Assembly (NCBI GenBank): GCA_030263595.1
Contig: SZPG01000012.1
Coordinates: forward strand, 1-64,000
Length of the DNA stretch: 64,000 nt
Reading direction: 5' to 3'
Origin: Chloroflexi bacterium CFX6
GTDB lineage: Bacteria; Chloroflexota; Anaerolineae; Anaerolineales; Villigracilaceae
Part shown: one piece after another, positions 33,424-42,324 of the stretch
Layout of the letters: every line of letters starts with the position of its first letter
How positions within the stretch are numbered: the first letter of the stretch is position 1
Notes under the pieces: model-generated
Seen by the model: the letters and a program-made list of their open reading frames with translations, nothing else
The model's database searches: none
Told to the model about the DNA's origin: nothing
Translations under genes and position numbers: made by a program

Positions 33424-34178
33424 CCTTTCCCCCGCAACTCATCACGCTTCTTCTTCGGACCTCGAGCCTGGCTGCGCTTACAGGAGCCGGAGTCTCACAG
33501 GAGAGCGGACTCCGTACCTTTCGCGACGCGCAGGACGGATTGTGGAAGCAATATAAACCGGAAGACCTCGCCTCCCCCCAAGCCTTTGCCCGCGACCCCA
33601 AACTCGTCTGGGATTGGTACGCGTGGCGGCGCGAAGCCGTCAAAGCCGTGAGACCCAACCCCGGTCATTACGCGCTGGTGGAAATCGCGAAACGCATTCC
33701 CAACTTTACTCTCATTACCCAAAACGTGGACGGCTTGCATCAGCTTGCCGCACAGACCCTGAAGGTCTTCGAGACCTTCAGGGTCTTGGAACTGCACGGC
33801 AACATCCAACGCGTGCGCTGTTCGGAATGTTATACGTTCACGGAAACCTGGGGCGACGACGCCGAATCCGTGCCGCGCTGTGAAATCTGCGGCGGCTTGC
33901 TGAGACCGGACGTCGTCTGGTTCGGCGAGGCGCTGCCGCGCGACCAACTCGAAGCCGCGGTGGAGGCGGCGCGTTCGTGCGAGGTCTTCTTTTCGATCGG
34001 CACGTCGGGCGTGGTCCAGCCTGCCGCATCGCTGGCGTATGCCGCGCGCAACCGCGGCGCGGCGCTGGTCGAGATCAACGCCGAACCGACGCCGCTCACA
34101 CCCAAAGCGGATTACTTCTTTCAGGGCAAATCGGGGGAGATATTGCCGGAACTGGTCAAAGCGGTATGGAGTACTTGA
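33411..34178 (+). CDS. cobB: Sir2-family NAD-dependent protein deacylase with palindrome-encoded insert
   Basis: Removes acyl groups from lysines using NAD. Visible motifs are LTGAGVSQESGLRTFR, TQNVDGLHQ with the catalytic His following in LELHGN, the zinc Cys pairs CSEC and CEIC, RPDVVWFGEALP and GTSGVVQPAA. Between GLHQLAA and RVLELHG are about nine extra residues (QTLKVFETF) encoded by a perfect hairpin at 33754-33786; homologues have one or two residues there. No ATG is available: GTG at 33411 or TTG at 33420 (overlapping the upstream stop) must be used. The 255-residue length is otherwise normal. Confidence 0.88.
   Translation: MRTLTFPPQLITLLLRTSSLAALTGAGVSQESGLRTFRDAQDGLWKQYKPEDLASPQAFARDPKLVWDWYAWRREAVKAVRPNPGHYALVEIAKRIPNFTLITQNVDGLHQLAAQTLKVFETFRVLELHGNIQRVRCSECYTFTETWGDDAESVPRCEICGGLLRPDVVWFGEALPRDQLEAAVEAARSCEVFFSIGTSGVVQPAASLAYAARNRGAALVEINAEPTPLTPKADYFFQGKSGEILPELVKAVWST
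33754..33786. repeat. Perfect 15-bp palindrome inserted in the sirtuin coding sequence
   Basis: agaccctgaaggtct (33754-33768) and its exact complement (33772-33786) enclose tcg. The total of 33 bases is a multiple of three, so the frame is kept. It encodes the extra residues just before the catalytic LELHG motif. Confidence 0.9.
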
Positions 34179-34179
34179 T

Positions 34180-35670
34180 CTACTTCAACACCACCCCGCT
34201 CCTCGCGGGGATGGTGAACCTGAGCCGCTCGTCAACCTTGATGTCCGACGCTTTGCCAAAGACCGGGCTCGGCACCCTCTTCGCTTCATGCGTGACGTGA
34301 ACCTGCTGAGGCGAATCCGATACATTGACCGCCACGACGAACGTCCTCCCGTTGAGCGAGCGCGAGAACGCGTACGTGCCATTCGCAGACCACAATCGCT
34401 TGAAGTCGCCGCGCCGCAGGGCGGGATTCTTTTTGCGAAGCGCGATCAATTCCTTCACGTAGCCCAGCAGACCCTTGTCCCATTTGCTTTCCTCCCACGG
34501 GAAGGACTTGCGGCAATCGGGATCGTGCTGACCGTCCACGCCGATCTCATCGCCGTAATAGACGCACGGCGCGCCGGGGTAGGTGAACATGAAGAGCCAC
34601 GCCAGTTTGAGCGAATCCTTGTTCCTGCTGACGCACGAGAGGAAACGCGGCGTGTCATGACTGTCGAGCAGGTTCAATTGCGAGTAGGTGATGTCCTGTT
34701 TGTAAAGCCCCAGGTTGTGGTCAATGCGGTCGGCGAATTCGTGCGCGTCAATGGCGTGATGGATCCCGTGATAGTTCGATTGTTGATGGACAACCTTCAG
34801 GTCGAGGTGTTTCCCGCCAAAAAAGGCGATGACCGGTTTGGTCACGTCGTAGTTCATGATGGCGTCGAACTGATCGCCCTGCAGCCAGCGCCGCGACTCG
34901 TGCCAGATCTCCGCCACGATGTAGGCTTCCGGGTTGATCTTCCGCACGCGCTGGCGGAACTCCTGCCAGAAGGCATCGTCGTCAATTTCCGTTGCAACGT
35001 CCAACCGCCAGCCGTCCGCGCCGAATTTGATCCAGTGTTCCGCGACCCCCAACAGGAACTCGCGCGCTGCGGGCGAATTTGTGTTGAATTTGGGCAGGGC
35101 GGGGAGGTTCCACCAGCCGCGATACCCGATGGCGGTCAGGCTGTCCTCGCCGTGCTGCAATGCCTTGAGTTCGTGTGGACCGGGATACGCGCCCCAATGT
35201 TTTTTCCCTGCCAGGCGTTCGGGGTCGAAGTGGAACCAGTCCTTGTAGGGTGATCCGTCGCCGCATTCCAACACGTGATGGAACTGCCAGAAGCCGCGCG
35301 AGGCGTGGTTGAACACGCCGTCCAGAACCACGCGCATATTTTTCCTGTGTGCCTTGTCGAGCAGGAATCGAAGCGCATCGTTCCCGCCCAGCAGCGGATC
35401 AACCGCGTAATAATCGAAGGTGTGGTAGCGGTGATTCGAAGCGGAGGCAAATATCGGGTTGAGATAAAGAGCCGTGATTCCCAAATCCTTCAGGTAATCC
35501 AGTTTTTCCGCGATGCCGTACAAGTCGCCGCCCTTGAATCCGTGCACGGTGGGCGGCGAGTCCCAGGGTTCGAAGGGTAAATTACTTGCAGGGTTGCGCG
35601 GGCTTTTTGCAAAACGATCCGGGAAGATTTGATAGAAGACAGCGTCTTGTACCCAGTCTGGTGTGGTCAT
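34180..35670 (-). CDS. Cytoplasmic GH13 glucosidase (neopullulanase/cyclomaltodextrinase-like)
   Basis: Hydrolyses alpha-glucans or maltodextrins. A 496-residue protein without signal peptide. The four conserved regions are visible: GVFNHASRGF, DGWRLDVA with the nucleophile Asp, VAEIWH with the acid Glu, and LLDSHDTPR with the third Asp. The start WVQDAVFYQIFPDRFAKS and the HTFDYYAVDPLLGG segment are typical of the neopullulanase branch, though the extra N-terminal dimerisation domain is missing. It is 24 bases downstream of the secreted amylase gene and belongs to the maltodextrin locus, where it would process imported oligosaccharides. Confidence 0.92.
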   Translation of the reverse strand: MTTPDWVQDAVFYQIFPDRFAKSPRNPASNLPFEPWDSPPTVHGFKGGDLYGIAEKLDYLKDLGITALYLNPIFASASNHRYHTFDYYAVDPLLGGNDALRFLLDKAHRKNMRVVLDGVFNHASRGFWQFHHVLECGDGSPYKDWFHFDPERLAGKKHWGAYPGPHELKALQHGEDSLTAIGYRGWWNLPALPKFNTNSPAAREFLLGVAEHWIKFGADGWRLDVATEIDDDAFWQEFRQRVRKINPEAYIVAEIWHESRRWLQGDQFDAIMNYDVTKPVIAFFGGKHLDLKVVHQQSNYHGIHHAIDAHEFADRIDHNLGLYKQDITYSQLNLLDSHDTPRFLSCVSRNKDSLKLAWLFMFTYPGAPCVYYGDEIGVDGQHDPDCRKSFPWEESKWDKGLLGYVKELIALRKKNPALRRGDFKRLWSANGTYAFSRSLNGRTFVVAVNVSDSPQQVHVTHEAKRVPSPVFGKASDIKVDERLRFTIPARSGVVLK

Positions 35671-35694
35671 TGTCGTTTGCCTCTTTGAGTGGAG

Positions 35695-37320
35695 TTAGGG
35701 TTGGAATTTTACTATGAACGTGGAGTAGGGCGGGAGTTCGGTCATGGGTTCGTAATTCTCGAAGACGCCTCGCGTCGCCTGCGGACCTTGCGCCTGCGCG
35801 TCCCCAAATACTGTTTCCACGCTGTAGGTTTTATCCGCCAAAACCGCGTCCCGAAGCGTCAGCCCGTAATCGTCAACGGGTTGATCGCTGAGATTGACGA
35901 TCACGAGGAGGATCTCACCCTCGTCCACGCGGAGCGCGGCGAACACGTTCGGGCTGTCCGACTTGACCGTATGGTATGCCCCCGCGCGCAGGGCGGAATG
36001 TTTCCCCCGCAACTGGATCAGCGCGCGATAGTGCGAAAGCAGGGAGTTCGGATCGTTCGTTTGCGATGCGACGTTGATCTCTGTAAAGTTCCCGTCCGGG
36101 GCGCGCCAGGGACTGCCTGTGGTGAAGCCCGCGTTCGCTTCCGCGTTCCATTGCATCGGGCGGCGGATGTTCTCGTCGGGTTTGCGCCCCTCCATGCCGA
36201 TCTCCTCCCCGTAGTAGATGAACGGGGTGCCTGGCGAGGCGAGCAGGAGCGAGGCGGCAACTTTGGCTTTGTTCACGTCGCCTCTCAGTTCGGACATGAT
36301 TCGATCCTGGTCGTGGTTGGTCAGGAAGGGGGCGTATTGATCCGCATCCAGGATCTTTTCGCTCAGTTCCAGGGCGCGGTTGACGTAGGAGGCGCTTCCG
36401 GAATTTGCCGAACTGAGGAAGGCGTTTGCCAGTTGAAAATTGAACGCCATGTCGAATTGTTTGTCGTTGACATACCCGGCGATGGAATTCATGTCGTTGC
36501 CGAAGAGTTCGCCCACAGCCAGGGCTTCAGGATCGAGGGATTTGTAGGCGGGGTAGAAATTCTCCCGCAGCCACTTGTGGGTGGATTGGGTATTTTCCTG
36601 CAGGCTCTGTTCTTCGATCAGGTGCTTGATGGCGTCCATGCGGAATCCATCCACGCCGATTTCGGAGAGCCAGAACGCCATGACCTTCTCGATTTCCTTC
36701 GTCACCTCGCGGTTGTTGAAATTCAGGTCGGGCATGTTTTGAGTGAAGATGCCGTAATAGAAGCCCGTTGTGGAGGAATGCCAGACGCGTTCGTTCCACG
36801 GTCCCTTGTAGCCCGGGTCGGTTTCGCTCCAGACGTACCAATCGCGGTATTTGGAGTTGACGTCCCTTTTTGCGTTCCTGAACCACGGATGCTGGTCGGA
36901 GGTGTGGTTGATGACCAGATCAATGATGACGCGGACGCCGCGCTTGTGCGCTTCATCGAGCAGCCGCTCGAAGTCGTCCATCGTCCCGTATTGCGGGTTG
37001 ACGCCGTAATAGTCGGTCACGTCGTAGCCGTGATAGGAGGGGGAGGGGAAGATGGGCATGAGCCAGATGCCGGTCACGCCCAGGTCGGTGGTTGTGTTTG
37101 GATCGCCGTCGTTGAGGTAATCGAGTTTTTGGGTGACGCCATTGAAGTCGCCGATGCCGTCGCCGTCGCTGTCGTAGAACGAACGGACGAAGATCTCGTA
37201 GAAGACCGCGTCGCTCCACCAGGGGGAATCGGCCGGGGCGGTGGAAATTTCCGTCGAGGCGGCAGGCAGGCACGAGGTCAGGAGGGAGGCGAGGAGTAGG
37301 AGGAGGATCAGTTTACGCAT
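35695..37320 (-). CDS. GH13 alpha-amylase-type lipoprotein
   Basis: Extracellular glucan hydrolase. The signal ends in lipobox LLTSC, so the enzyme is lipid-anchored. Catalytic regions are DLVINHTSD, GFRMDAIKH with the nucleophile, VGELFG with the acid, and FLTNHDQDRI. The central part (WWSDAVFYEIFVRSFYDSDGDG in outline) resembles GH13 subfamily 36-type amylases. The start is 37320 (weak GGAT before it) or 37329; neither has a good ribosome site. The gene begins directly after a terminator hairpin, so it is set apart from the transporter genes although facing the same way. Length 541 residues. Confidence 0.92.
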   Translation of the reverse strand: MRKLILLLLLASLLTSCLPAASTEISTAPADSPWWSDAVFYEIFVRSFYDSDGDGIGDFNGVTQKLDYLNDGDPNTTTDLGVTGIWLMPIFPSPSYHGYDVTDYYGVNPQYGTMDDFERLLDEAHKRGVRVIIDLVINHTSDQHPWFRNAKRDVNSKYRDWYVWSETDPGYKGPWNERVWHSSTTGFYYGIFTQNMPDLNFNNREVTKEIEKVMAFWLSEIGVDGFRMDAIKHLIEEQSLQENTQSTHKWLRENFYPAYKSLDPEALAVGELFGNDMNSIAGYVNDKQFDMAFNFQLANAFLSSANSGSASYVNRALELSEKILDADQYAPFLTNHDQDRIMSELRGDVNKAKVAASLLLASPGTPFIYYGEEIGMEGRKPDENIRRPMQWNAEANAGFTTGSPWRAPDGNFTEINVASQTNDPNSLLSHYRALIQLRGKHSALRAGAYHTVKSDSPNVFAALRVDEGEILLVIVNLSDQPVDDYGLTLRDAVLADKTYSVETVFGDAQAQGPQATRGVFENYEPMTELPPYSTFIVKFQP

Positions 37321-37333
37321 GCGTTTCATCCGT

Positions 37334-37361
37334 AAAAAAAGGGCGGTCATGCGGACCGCCC
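37334..37361 (-). terminator. Rho-independent terminator after the maltodextrin transporter genes
   Basis: An 8-bp GC-rich stem, gggcggtc (37341-37348) with gaccgccc (37354-37361), followed on the minus strand by seven T. It lies 19 bases after the permease stop and ends only a few bases before the amylase start. Confidence 0.9.
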
Positions 37362-37379
37362 TGGTCGGTTTTGGCGTCC

Positions 37380-38300
37380 CTACCCCTTGACGCTTCCGAG
37401 CGTCAAGCCCGAGATCAGCCATTTCGACGAGTACAGGAACAGGATCATCACAGGGATGGCGATCAGCACCGAGGCGGCGGAGAATTGTCCCCAGGCAACG
37501 GTGAACTGCTGGGCGTAGGTGAAAATGCCCAGGGGCCAGGTGTAGATATCGTTCTTTTGGAGGACGACGCGCGCCACGAGGTATTCGCTCCAGCCGCCCA
37601 TGAAACTAAAGAGGAAGGCGATGGCAAGCGCGGGCGTGGAGAGCGGCAGGATGATGCGGGTGAAGACGGTGAAACGGTTGGCGCCGTCAATGAGCGCGGC
37701 TTCTTCGAGGTCTACAGGGATGGTGTCGTAGTAGCCTTTGAGCGTCCAGATGGTGAGCGGAACGGTGCTGACCGAGTAGGCGATGATCAAGCCGAGGGCG
37801 GTGTTGATCATTTGGAGCTGCGCCAGCATGATGAAGAGCGGGAGGAGCAACATGCCGGCGGGGATCATCTGCGTCGTGAGCAGGAAGACCAGCCCGACGG
37901 CGCGCCCTGGAAATTTGAAGCGCGAGAAGGCGTAGGCGCTGATCGCCGCCAGGATCATGCTGATGATGGATGTGACCGAAACGATGGAGAACGAGTTCCA
38001 GATCCACAGGAAGAAATCGGATTTGCGGTTCTTCTCGGGCGCGCCGAATAGCACTTCCTTGTAATTATCGAGGGTGGCGTTTTCGGGGATGATGCGCAGG
38101 CTGGTGGTAAGCAGGGTGTCGTTGGGACGCAGCGAGATGGTCACGACGCGCAGAACGGGGTAAACGGCAATGATCGAAGCGACGATCAGCGTGGCGTGGA
38201 TCAGGATGGTTTTGAAGGGACTGTCGCCGCGGCTGCGCACGAAGAACCAGCGCAGGGCTTTGGTCACGGGCGATACGGGTTTGGATGTTGTCGAGTTCAT
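37380..38300 (-). CDS. malG: Maltodextrin ABC transporter permease, MalG type
   Basis: One of two membrane subunits of a sugar importer. A 306-residue protein with six membrane segments and the ATPase-contact (EAA) loop EEAALIDGANRFTVFTRIILP. The C-terminus GLTLGSVKG is the usual MalG ending. It starts 12 bases after malF and is the last gene of the transporter operon, closed by a terminator. Specificity for maltodextrin is inferred from the adjacent amylases and the MalE-like binding protein. Confidence 0.93.
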   Translation of the reverse strand: MNSTTSKPVSPVTKALRWFFVRSRGDSPFKTILIHATLIVASIIAVYPVLRVVTISLRPNDTLLTTSLRIIPENATLDNYKEVLFGAPEKNRKSDFFLWIWNSFSIVSVTSIISMILAAISAYAFSRFKFPGRAVGLVFLLTTQMIPAGMLLLPLFIMLAQLQMINTALGLIIAYSVSTVPLTIWTLKGYYDTIPVDLEEAALIDGANRFTVFTRIILPLSTPALAIAFLFSFMGGWSEYLVARVVLQKNDIYTWPLGIFTYAQQFTVAWGQFSAASVLIAIPVMILFLYSSKWLISGLTLGSVKG

Positions 38301-38312
38301 ATCGGCTCCTCA

Positions 38313-39812
38313 TTACTCGGTGGCGGATTTCAGACCGCCGGACGCTCTCAGGTAGATCAGGGTGAAGATCAACAGGATGACGAAGATGACCAGCGCGAAC
38401 ATGGCGGTAAACCCATAACGGTAGAACTGGAAGGCGGCTTTGTACATGGACGAAACCAGGATGTCGGTCTTTTCCTGCGGTCCGCCTTGTGTGATGAGGT
38501 AGATCACGTCGAATTTGTTGAAGGTCCACACCACGCCGAGGATGATGGCGGGGGTCAGCACCGGGCGCAGGAGCGGCAGGGTGATGTTGCGGAACATCTG
38601 GAATTTGCTGGCGCCGTCAATTTCGGCGGCTTCGTAATATTCCTGCGAAATGCTTTGCAAGCCGCCGAGGATGATGACGGACATGAAGGGAATACCGAGC
38701 CAGATGTTGGAGATCAGGATGGAAACGAATGCCCAGAACGGATCCTGCTTCCAACTGACGGGCCCGATGTTGGAAGCCAGCCAGTTGAAGGCATCGCCCA
38801 ATAGTGGGACGTTGACCGTCCCCTGGCTGACGCCGACCAACCAGGAGTTTAGGTCGGTGAGCAGGATGTTGAAGAGACCGTAGCGGCTGTCGAATTCGTT
38901 CCGCAGCGCCATTGCCGCGATGGTGGTGGGGATCGCCCACGGGAAGACGAGCAGGGTGCGATAGAAGCCCTGGAGTTTCATCGGGCGGTGCAGGAGCAAA
39001 GCCAGCCCCATGCCGCCGCCAACGTGAAAGGTGACGTTGATGACGGTCCACAGGACCGTGCGGAGGAAGACATCGAAGAATTTGGCGTCCTTGGCGACCG
39101 TGCCTGTGAACAAGGTGACGAGGTTTTGCCAGCCATAGATCAAACCATACTCGGCGTTCTTGGTGGCTTGAGTGCCAAGCGAGGCGTTGGAGAACGCCAG
39201 TTTGATCTCGAACATGAAGGGATAGATGATGAGGAAAAGCACGCCGACGAAGGCTGGAAGGATCAACAGGTAGGGCAGTCCAAGTTTGCTGACGCGCGGA
39301 ACGCTCATTTTATGGATGGCGTAGAAGATACCCGCGAGCACAAGCGTAAAAACAATTCCGCTGATCGCGCCCGCGGCGCCTTTGGCAAGTCCGATGCCGG
39401 TGAGCGCAGATCGTACGCCGCCGAAAGCGTTCAAAGGCAGGTGGACAATGCCCGCGATCACGTTATCCCCCAGGCGGAACAGGTCGGTCTTTTCGAAGAA
39501 GGAAAATATTGCCAGAACGGTCATTCCCCCCACCAGGTATTGCAATCCGCGAATGGTGGTCCTGCTCCTGGGGCTGCTCGGCTGGCGGAAGAAAATCTGG
39601 TAGAAGTAGATCTCGACCAATGCGAGACCCGTCAGGATGGCGAACAGAAAGCCGCCGATTTCCCCCAATCGTTTGAGGACCATGCCGAGGTTGAGCGTGA
39701 TTCCCGAAGCGAATGGCGAGATTAGGGCATTGAGCAGGAAATATCCGGAAAGCAAGCCTACGATCCAATACAAGTAGGGCAAGAGGCGGCGCAATTTGGA
39801 TTTGTCTTCCAT
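38313..39812 (-). CDS. malF: Maltodextrin ABC transporter permease, MalF type with long N-terminal part
   Basis: A 499-residue membrane subunit. The C-terminal 290 residues are the usual permease core with the EAA loop EYYEAAEIDGASKFQMFRNITLP. The N-terminal 200 residues add about four more hydrophobic segments, as in enteric MalF, which also has extra helices. A loop between helices (NASLGTQATKNAEYGLIYG and onwards) may face the binding protein. A stem-loop lies between malE and this gene, which may lower its expression relative to malE. Confidence 0.93.
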   Translation of the reverse strand: MEDKSKLRRLLPYLYWIVGLLSGYFLLNALISPFASGITLNLGMVLKRLGEIGGFLFAILTGLALVEIYFYQIFFRQPSSPRSRTTIRGLQYLVGGMTVLAIFSFFEKTDLFRLGDNVIAGIVHLPLNAFGGVRSALTGIGLAKGAAGAISGIVFTLVLAGIFYAIHKMSVPRVSKLGLPYLLILPAFVGVLFLIIYPFMFEIKLAFSNASLGTQATKNAEYGLIYGWQNLVTLFTGTVAKDAKFFDVFLRTVLWTVINVTFHVGGGMGLALLLHRPMKLQGFYRTLLVFPWAIPTTIAAMALRNEFDSRYGLFNILLTDLNSWLVGVSQGTVNVPLLGDAFNWLASNIGPVSWKQDPFWAFVSILISNIWLGIPFMSVIILGGLQSISQEYYEAAEIDGASKFQMFRNITLPLLRPVLTPAIILGVVWTFNKFDVIYLITQGGPQEKTDILVSSMYKAAFQFYRYGFTAMFALVIFVILLIFTLIYLRASGGLKSATE

Positions 39813-39837
39813 GTTAACCTCACCAGTGGAAAAGTCG

Positions 39838-39860
39838 AGGGGGAGCCGAAGGCTCCCCCT
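39838..39860 (-). promoter_or_regulatory. Stem-loop between malE and malF
   Basis: A perfect 10-bp stem (agggggagcc at 39838-39847, ggctccccct at 39851-39860) with a GAA loop and no T-run. It could protect the 3' end of malE mRNA or dampen readthrough, as the malE-malF palindromes of E. coli do. Confidence 0.75.
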
Positions 39861-39881
39861 CTGATTAAGAAACGCGCAGGG

Positions 39882-41105
39882 TTATTGGAGTGTCGCTACA
39901 CATTCATCGGCGGATGTCTGTGAGGCTGCGGCGGCGGCGGCCGGGTCGAGCGTGCCAGCCATCACGCCTTCCAGGTTCGGGCGCCAGGCATCCCAGGCGC
40001 AGCGCATCTCAGCGGCGGCGGGCATGCCGCGCCCAACCGACAGGGCAGCCATGGAACCAGCCAGGACCGGGTCGCTGGAGATGGAGGGATCGTTGGCGAC
40101 TTCCTTGTTGGAGGGGAGGCGCTTGAACTCATCCAACCACTTCTTCTGAACGTCGGCAGAGGTCATGAAGGTGATGAACTTGACGACGGCATCCTTCTTG
40201 GCTTCGTCGTCGAGAACAGCCTTGGAGACCATGAAGTACTTGCCTGCGGTCATCTCGGTGTAGGGATTGCCATTGATCGTGGGAACGGGGGCGACGCCCA
40301 TCTTGTCGCCGAGGGCGGCGGTGTAATCGCCGAGGGACCAGTCTCCGTTGATGATCATGGCGGCTTTGCCTTCCTTCATCAGGGTATCGGCGCAGTTGTA
40401 ATCGCATTCAGCGGGGACGACGCCGTCATCCTTGAGTTTCTTGACGAAGGTCAGGTAGTTGACGAAGGCTTCGTTGTTGAATTGCGGTTTGTCGTTTTCG
40501 TCCAGGGGCCATCCGCCAAAGGCGCCATAGAAACCTGCGCCCCAGAACGGTTCGTTCAGGTTGTAAGCGAAGCCCTGAACGTCGCCGGTGGTGAGTTCCT
40601 GCGCCTTGGCGATCAGTTCGTCAAAAGTGGCGGGGGGTTCGGCGATCAGGTCCTTGTTGTAGATCAACATGAGGTGGTTGCCGTAGTTGTCGGGGACGCC
40701 CCACTGCGTGCCGCCTACAACGGCCGGTCCCAGCGCGCCTTCAAAGAACTGGTTGAGGAACGCGTCGTCGAACAACTGATCGACCGGGGCGACGATGTCG
40801 AGTTTGCTGAAGGGGCCGGCGAAGTCATTCGGGACGCGCACGACATCGGGAGCCGCATTTGCCAGCGAGGCAGTCTGGAACTGATCGCGCAAAGCCTCGT
40901 TCTCGTAGTGCGTGCGTTCCACCGTGATGGTGGGATTGGCGGCTTGGAATTCGGCGATCAGGCTGTCAATGAACACGTCCACGTCGTCGCCTTCCTGCTC
41001 CCAGAATGCGATGGTTACCGGTTCGGGCGTCGCGGCTCCACAAGCGGTAAGCACGATCGAGGCGATCATGAGGACGCTCAATGCGATGAGCAAATTCTTT
41101 TTCAT
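39882..41105 (-). CDS. malE: Maltodextrin-binding lipoprotein
   Basis: Solute-binding protein of the importer, 407 residues. The lipobox is VLTACGAA. The sequence follows the family-1 sugar-binding pattern: VTIAFWEQEGDD, PDVVRVPNDFAGPF, WGVPDNYGNHLMLIYNKDL and KAAMIINGDWSLGDY. GGAG is eight bases before the ATG. An isolated anti-16S sequence lies about 78 bases further upstream, in the gap to the ATPase gene. It would bind malto-oligosaccharides released by the amylase at 35695. Confidence 0.93.
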   Translation of the reverse strand: MKKNLLIALSVLMIASIVLTACGAATPEPVTIAFWEQEGDDVDVFIDSLIAEFQAANPTITVERTHYENEALRDQFQTASLANAAPDVVRVPNDFAGPFSKLDIVAPVDQLFDDAFLNQFFEGALGPAVVGGTQWGVPDNYGNHLMLIYNKDLIAEPPATFDELIAKAQELTTGDVQGFAYNLNEPFWGAGFYGAFGGWPLDENDKPQFNNEAFVNYLTFVKKLKDDGVVPAECDYNCADTLMKEGKAAMIINGDWSLGDYTAALGDKMGVAPVPTINGNPYTEMTAGKYFMVSKAVLDDEAKKDAVVKFITFMTSADVQKKWLDEFKRLPSNKEVANDPSISSDPVLAGSMAALSVGRGMPAAAEMRCAWDAWRPNLEGVMAGTLDPAAAAAASQTSADECVATLQ

Positions 41106-41181
41106 TCTCTTTCTCTCCTTGAAAGTATTGATGGTTTGATCTATGGAAGTGGGGTATGTCCGATCAACAGGCTGGCGGTTA

Positions 41182-41199
41182 CCACCTCCTTTCTTTTTG
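41182..41199 (-). promoter_or_regulatory. Isolated full-length anti-16S sequence upstream of malE
   Basis: The minus strand reads AAAAAGAAAGGAGGTGG, of which AGAAAGGAGGTG is a 12-base complement to the 16S 3' end. No start codon follows within range; malE begins about 78 bases on with its own site. The layout matches 30419-30432. Confidence 0.45.
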
Positions 41200-41204
41200 T
41201 GTGT

Positions 41205-42305
41205 TTATCGAATTGCTTCTTCAGTGGCGGCGTCGAAGATGTGGAAGGTGTCCATGTCGAACGCGACCTGGGCATCCTGACCGACGCGCAATTTCGAGCG
41301 CGGGTCGACGCGGGAGACGAAAGTATTCTTCCCGCTGATGAGGTAGAGGAATATCTCGTTGCCCATCAATTCCGTCACATCCACTTTTACCTTGACCTTC
41401 TCGGCGTCAATGTTTGGCGGGATGAAGTCCGCATCGTGGATATTCTCGGGACGAATTCCAAAAATCACATCCCTGCCCGCATGAGATTCGTAGGATTTTG
41501 CATGTTTGGGCGGAATGGTAACCGAAAAATCTCCTGTATCCACCAGCAATTTGCCGTCCTGTTTGCGCAGTTTGCCGGGGAAGAAGTTCATGGCTGGCGA
41601 ACCAATGAATCCGGCGACGAAAAGGTTGTTGGGACGGTCGTACAGATTTTGCGGCGTGTCGAGTTGCTGCAAAATGCCCTTGTTGATGACGGCAATACGG
41701 GTCGCCATGGTCATTGCCTCGATCTGGTCGTGCGTCACGTAGATGAACGTGGTTTGCAGGCGTTGATGCAGTTTGCTGATCTCGGCGCGCATCGCCACGC
41801 GCAGTTTTGCGTCCAGGTTCGAGAGAGGCTCATCGAACAGGAAGACCTTCGGCTCGCGCACGATGGCGCGTCCCACCGCCACGCGCTGGCGCTGACCGCC
41901 CGATAACTGGCGCGGCTTGCGGTCGAGCAGGTCTCGAATGCCGAGGATATCCGCGGCTTCGTTCACGCGGCGTTTGATCTCCTCCTTGGGCAGTTTGCGG
42001 AGTTTCAAGCCGAATGCCATGTTGTCATATACAGAAAGGTGGGGGTAGAGGGCGTACGATTGAAAGACCATGGCGATGTCCCGGTCTTTCGGGGCGACGT
42101 CGTTCACGACGCGGTCGCCGATCAGTATCTCGCCTTCGCTGATGTCCTCCAATCCGGCCAGACAGCGCAGGGCGGTCGTCTTGCCGCATCCCGATGGACC
42201 GACAAGCACCAGGAACTCCTTGTCGTCAACGTGGATATCCAGGTTGTTGACGGCAATCACGTCCCCGAATCTTTTGTAGACGTTCTTATAGGTAACGCTA
42301 GCCAT
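41205..42305 (-). CDS. msmX: Sugar ABC transporter ATPase (MalK/MsmX/UgpC type)
   Basis: Energises the MalFG permease. Walker A is GPSGCGKTT, the Q loop is MVFQSYALYPH, the signature is LSGGQRQR, Walker B is VFLFDEPLSNLD and the switch His is YVTHDQIEAMT. The C-terminal 130 residues form the regulatory domain (VIFGIRPENIHDADF). The 366-residue length is normal. It is the first gene of the operon; ATPases of this type often serve several importers. A strong GGAGG precedes the start and a promoter-like region lies 40 bases upstream. Confidence 0.94.
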   Translation of the reverse strand: MASVTYKNVYKRFGDVIAVNNLDIHVDDKEFLVLVGPSGCGKTTALRCLAGLEDISEGEILIGDRVVNDVAPKDRDIAMVFQSYALYPHLSVYDNMAFGLKLRKLPKEEIKRRVNEAADILGIRDLLDRKPRQLSGGQRQRVAVGRAIVREPKVFLFDEPLSNLDAKLRVAMRAEISKLHQRLQTTFIYVTHDQIEAMTMATRIAVINKGILQQLDTPQNLYDRPNNLFVAGFIGSPAMNFFPGKLRKQDGKLLVDTGDFSVTIPPKHAKSYESHAGRDVIFGIRPENIHDADFIPPNIDAEKVKVKVDVTELMGNEIFLYLISGKNTFVSRVDPRSKLRVGQDAQVAFDMDTFHIFDAATEEAIR

Positions 42306-42324
42306 GGGTTTTTTCCTCCGTTTC

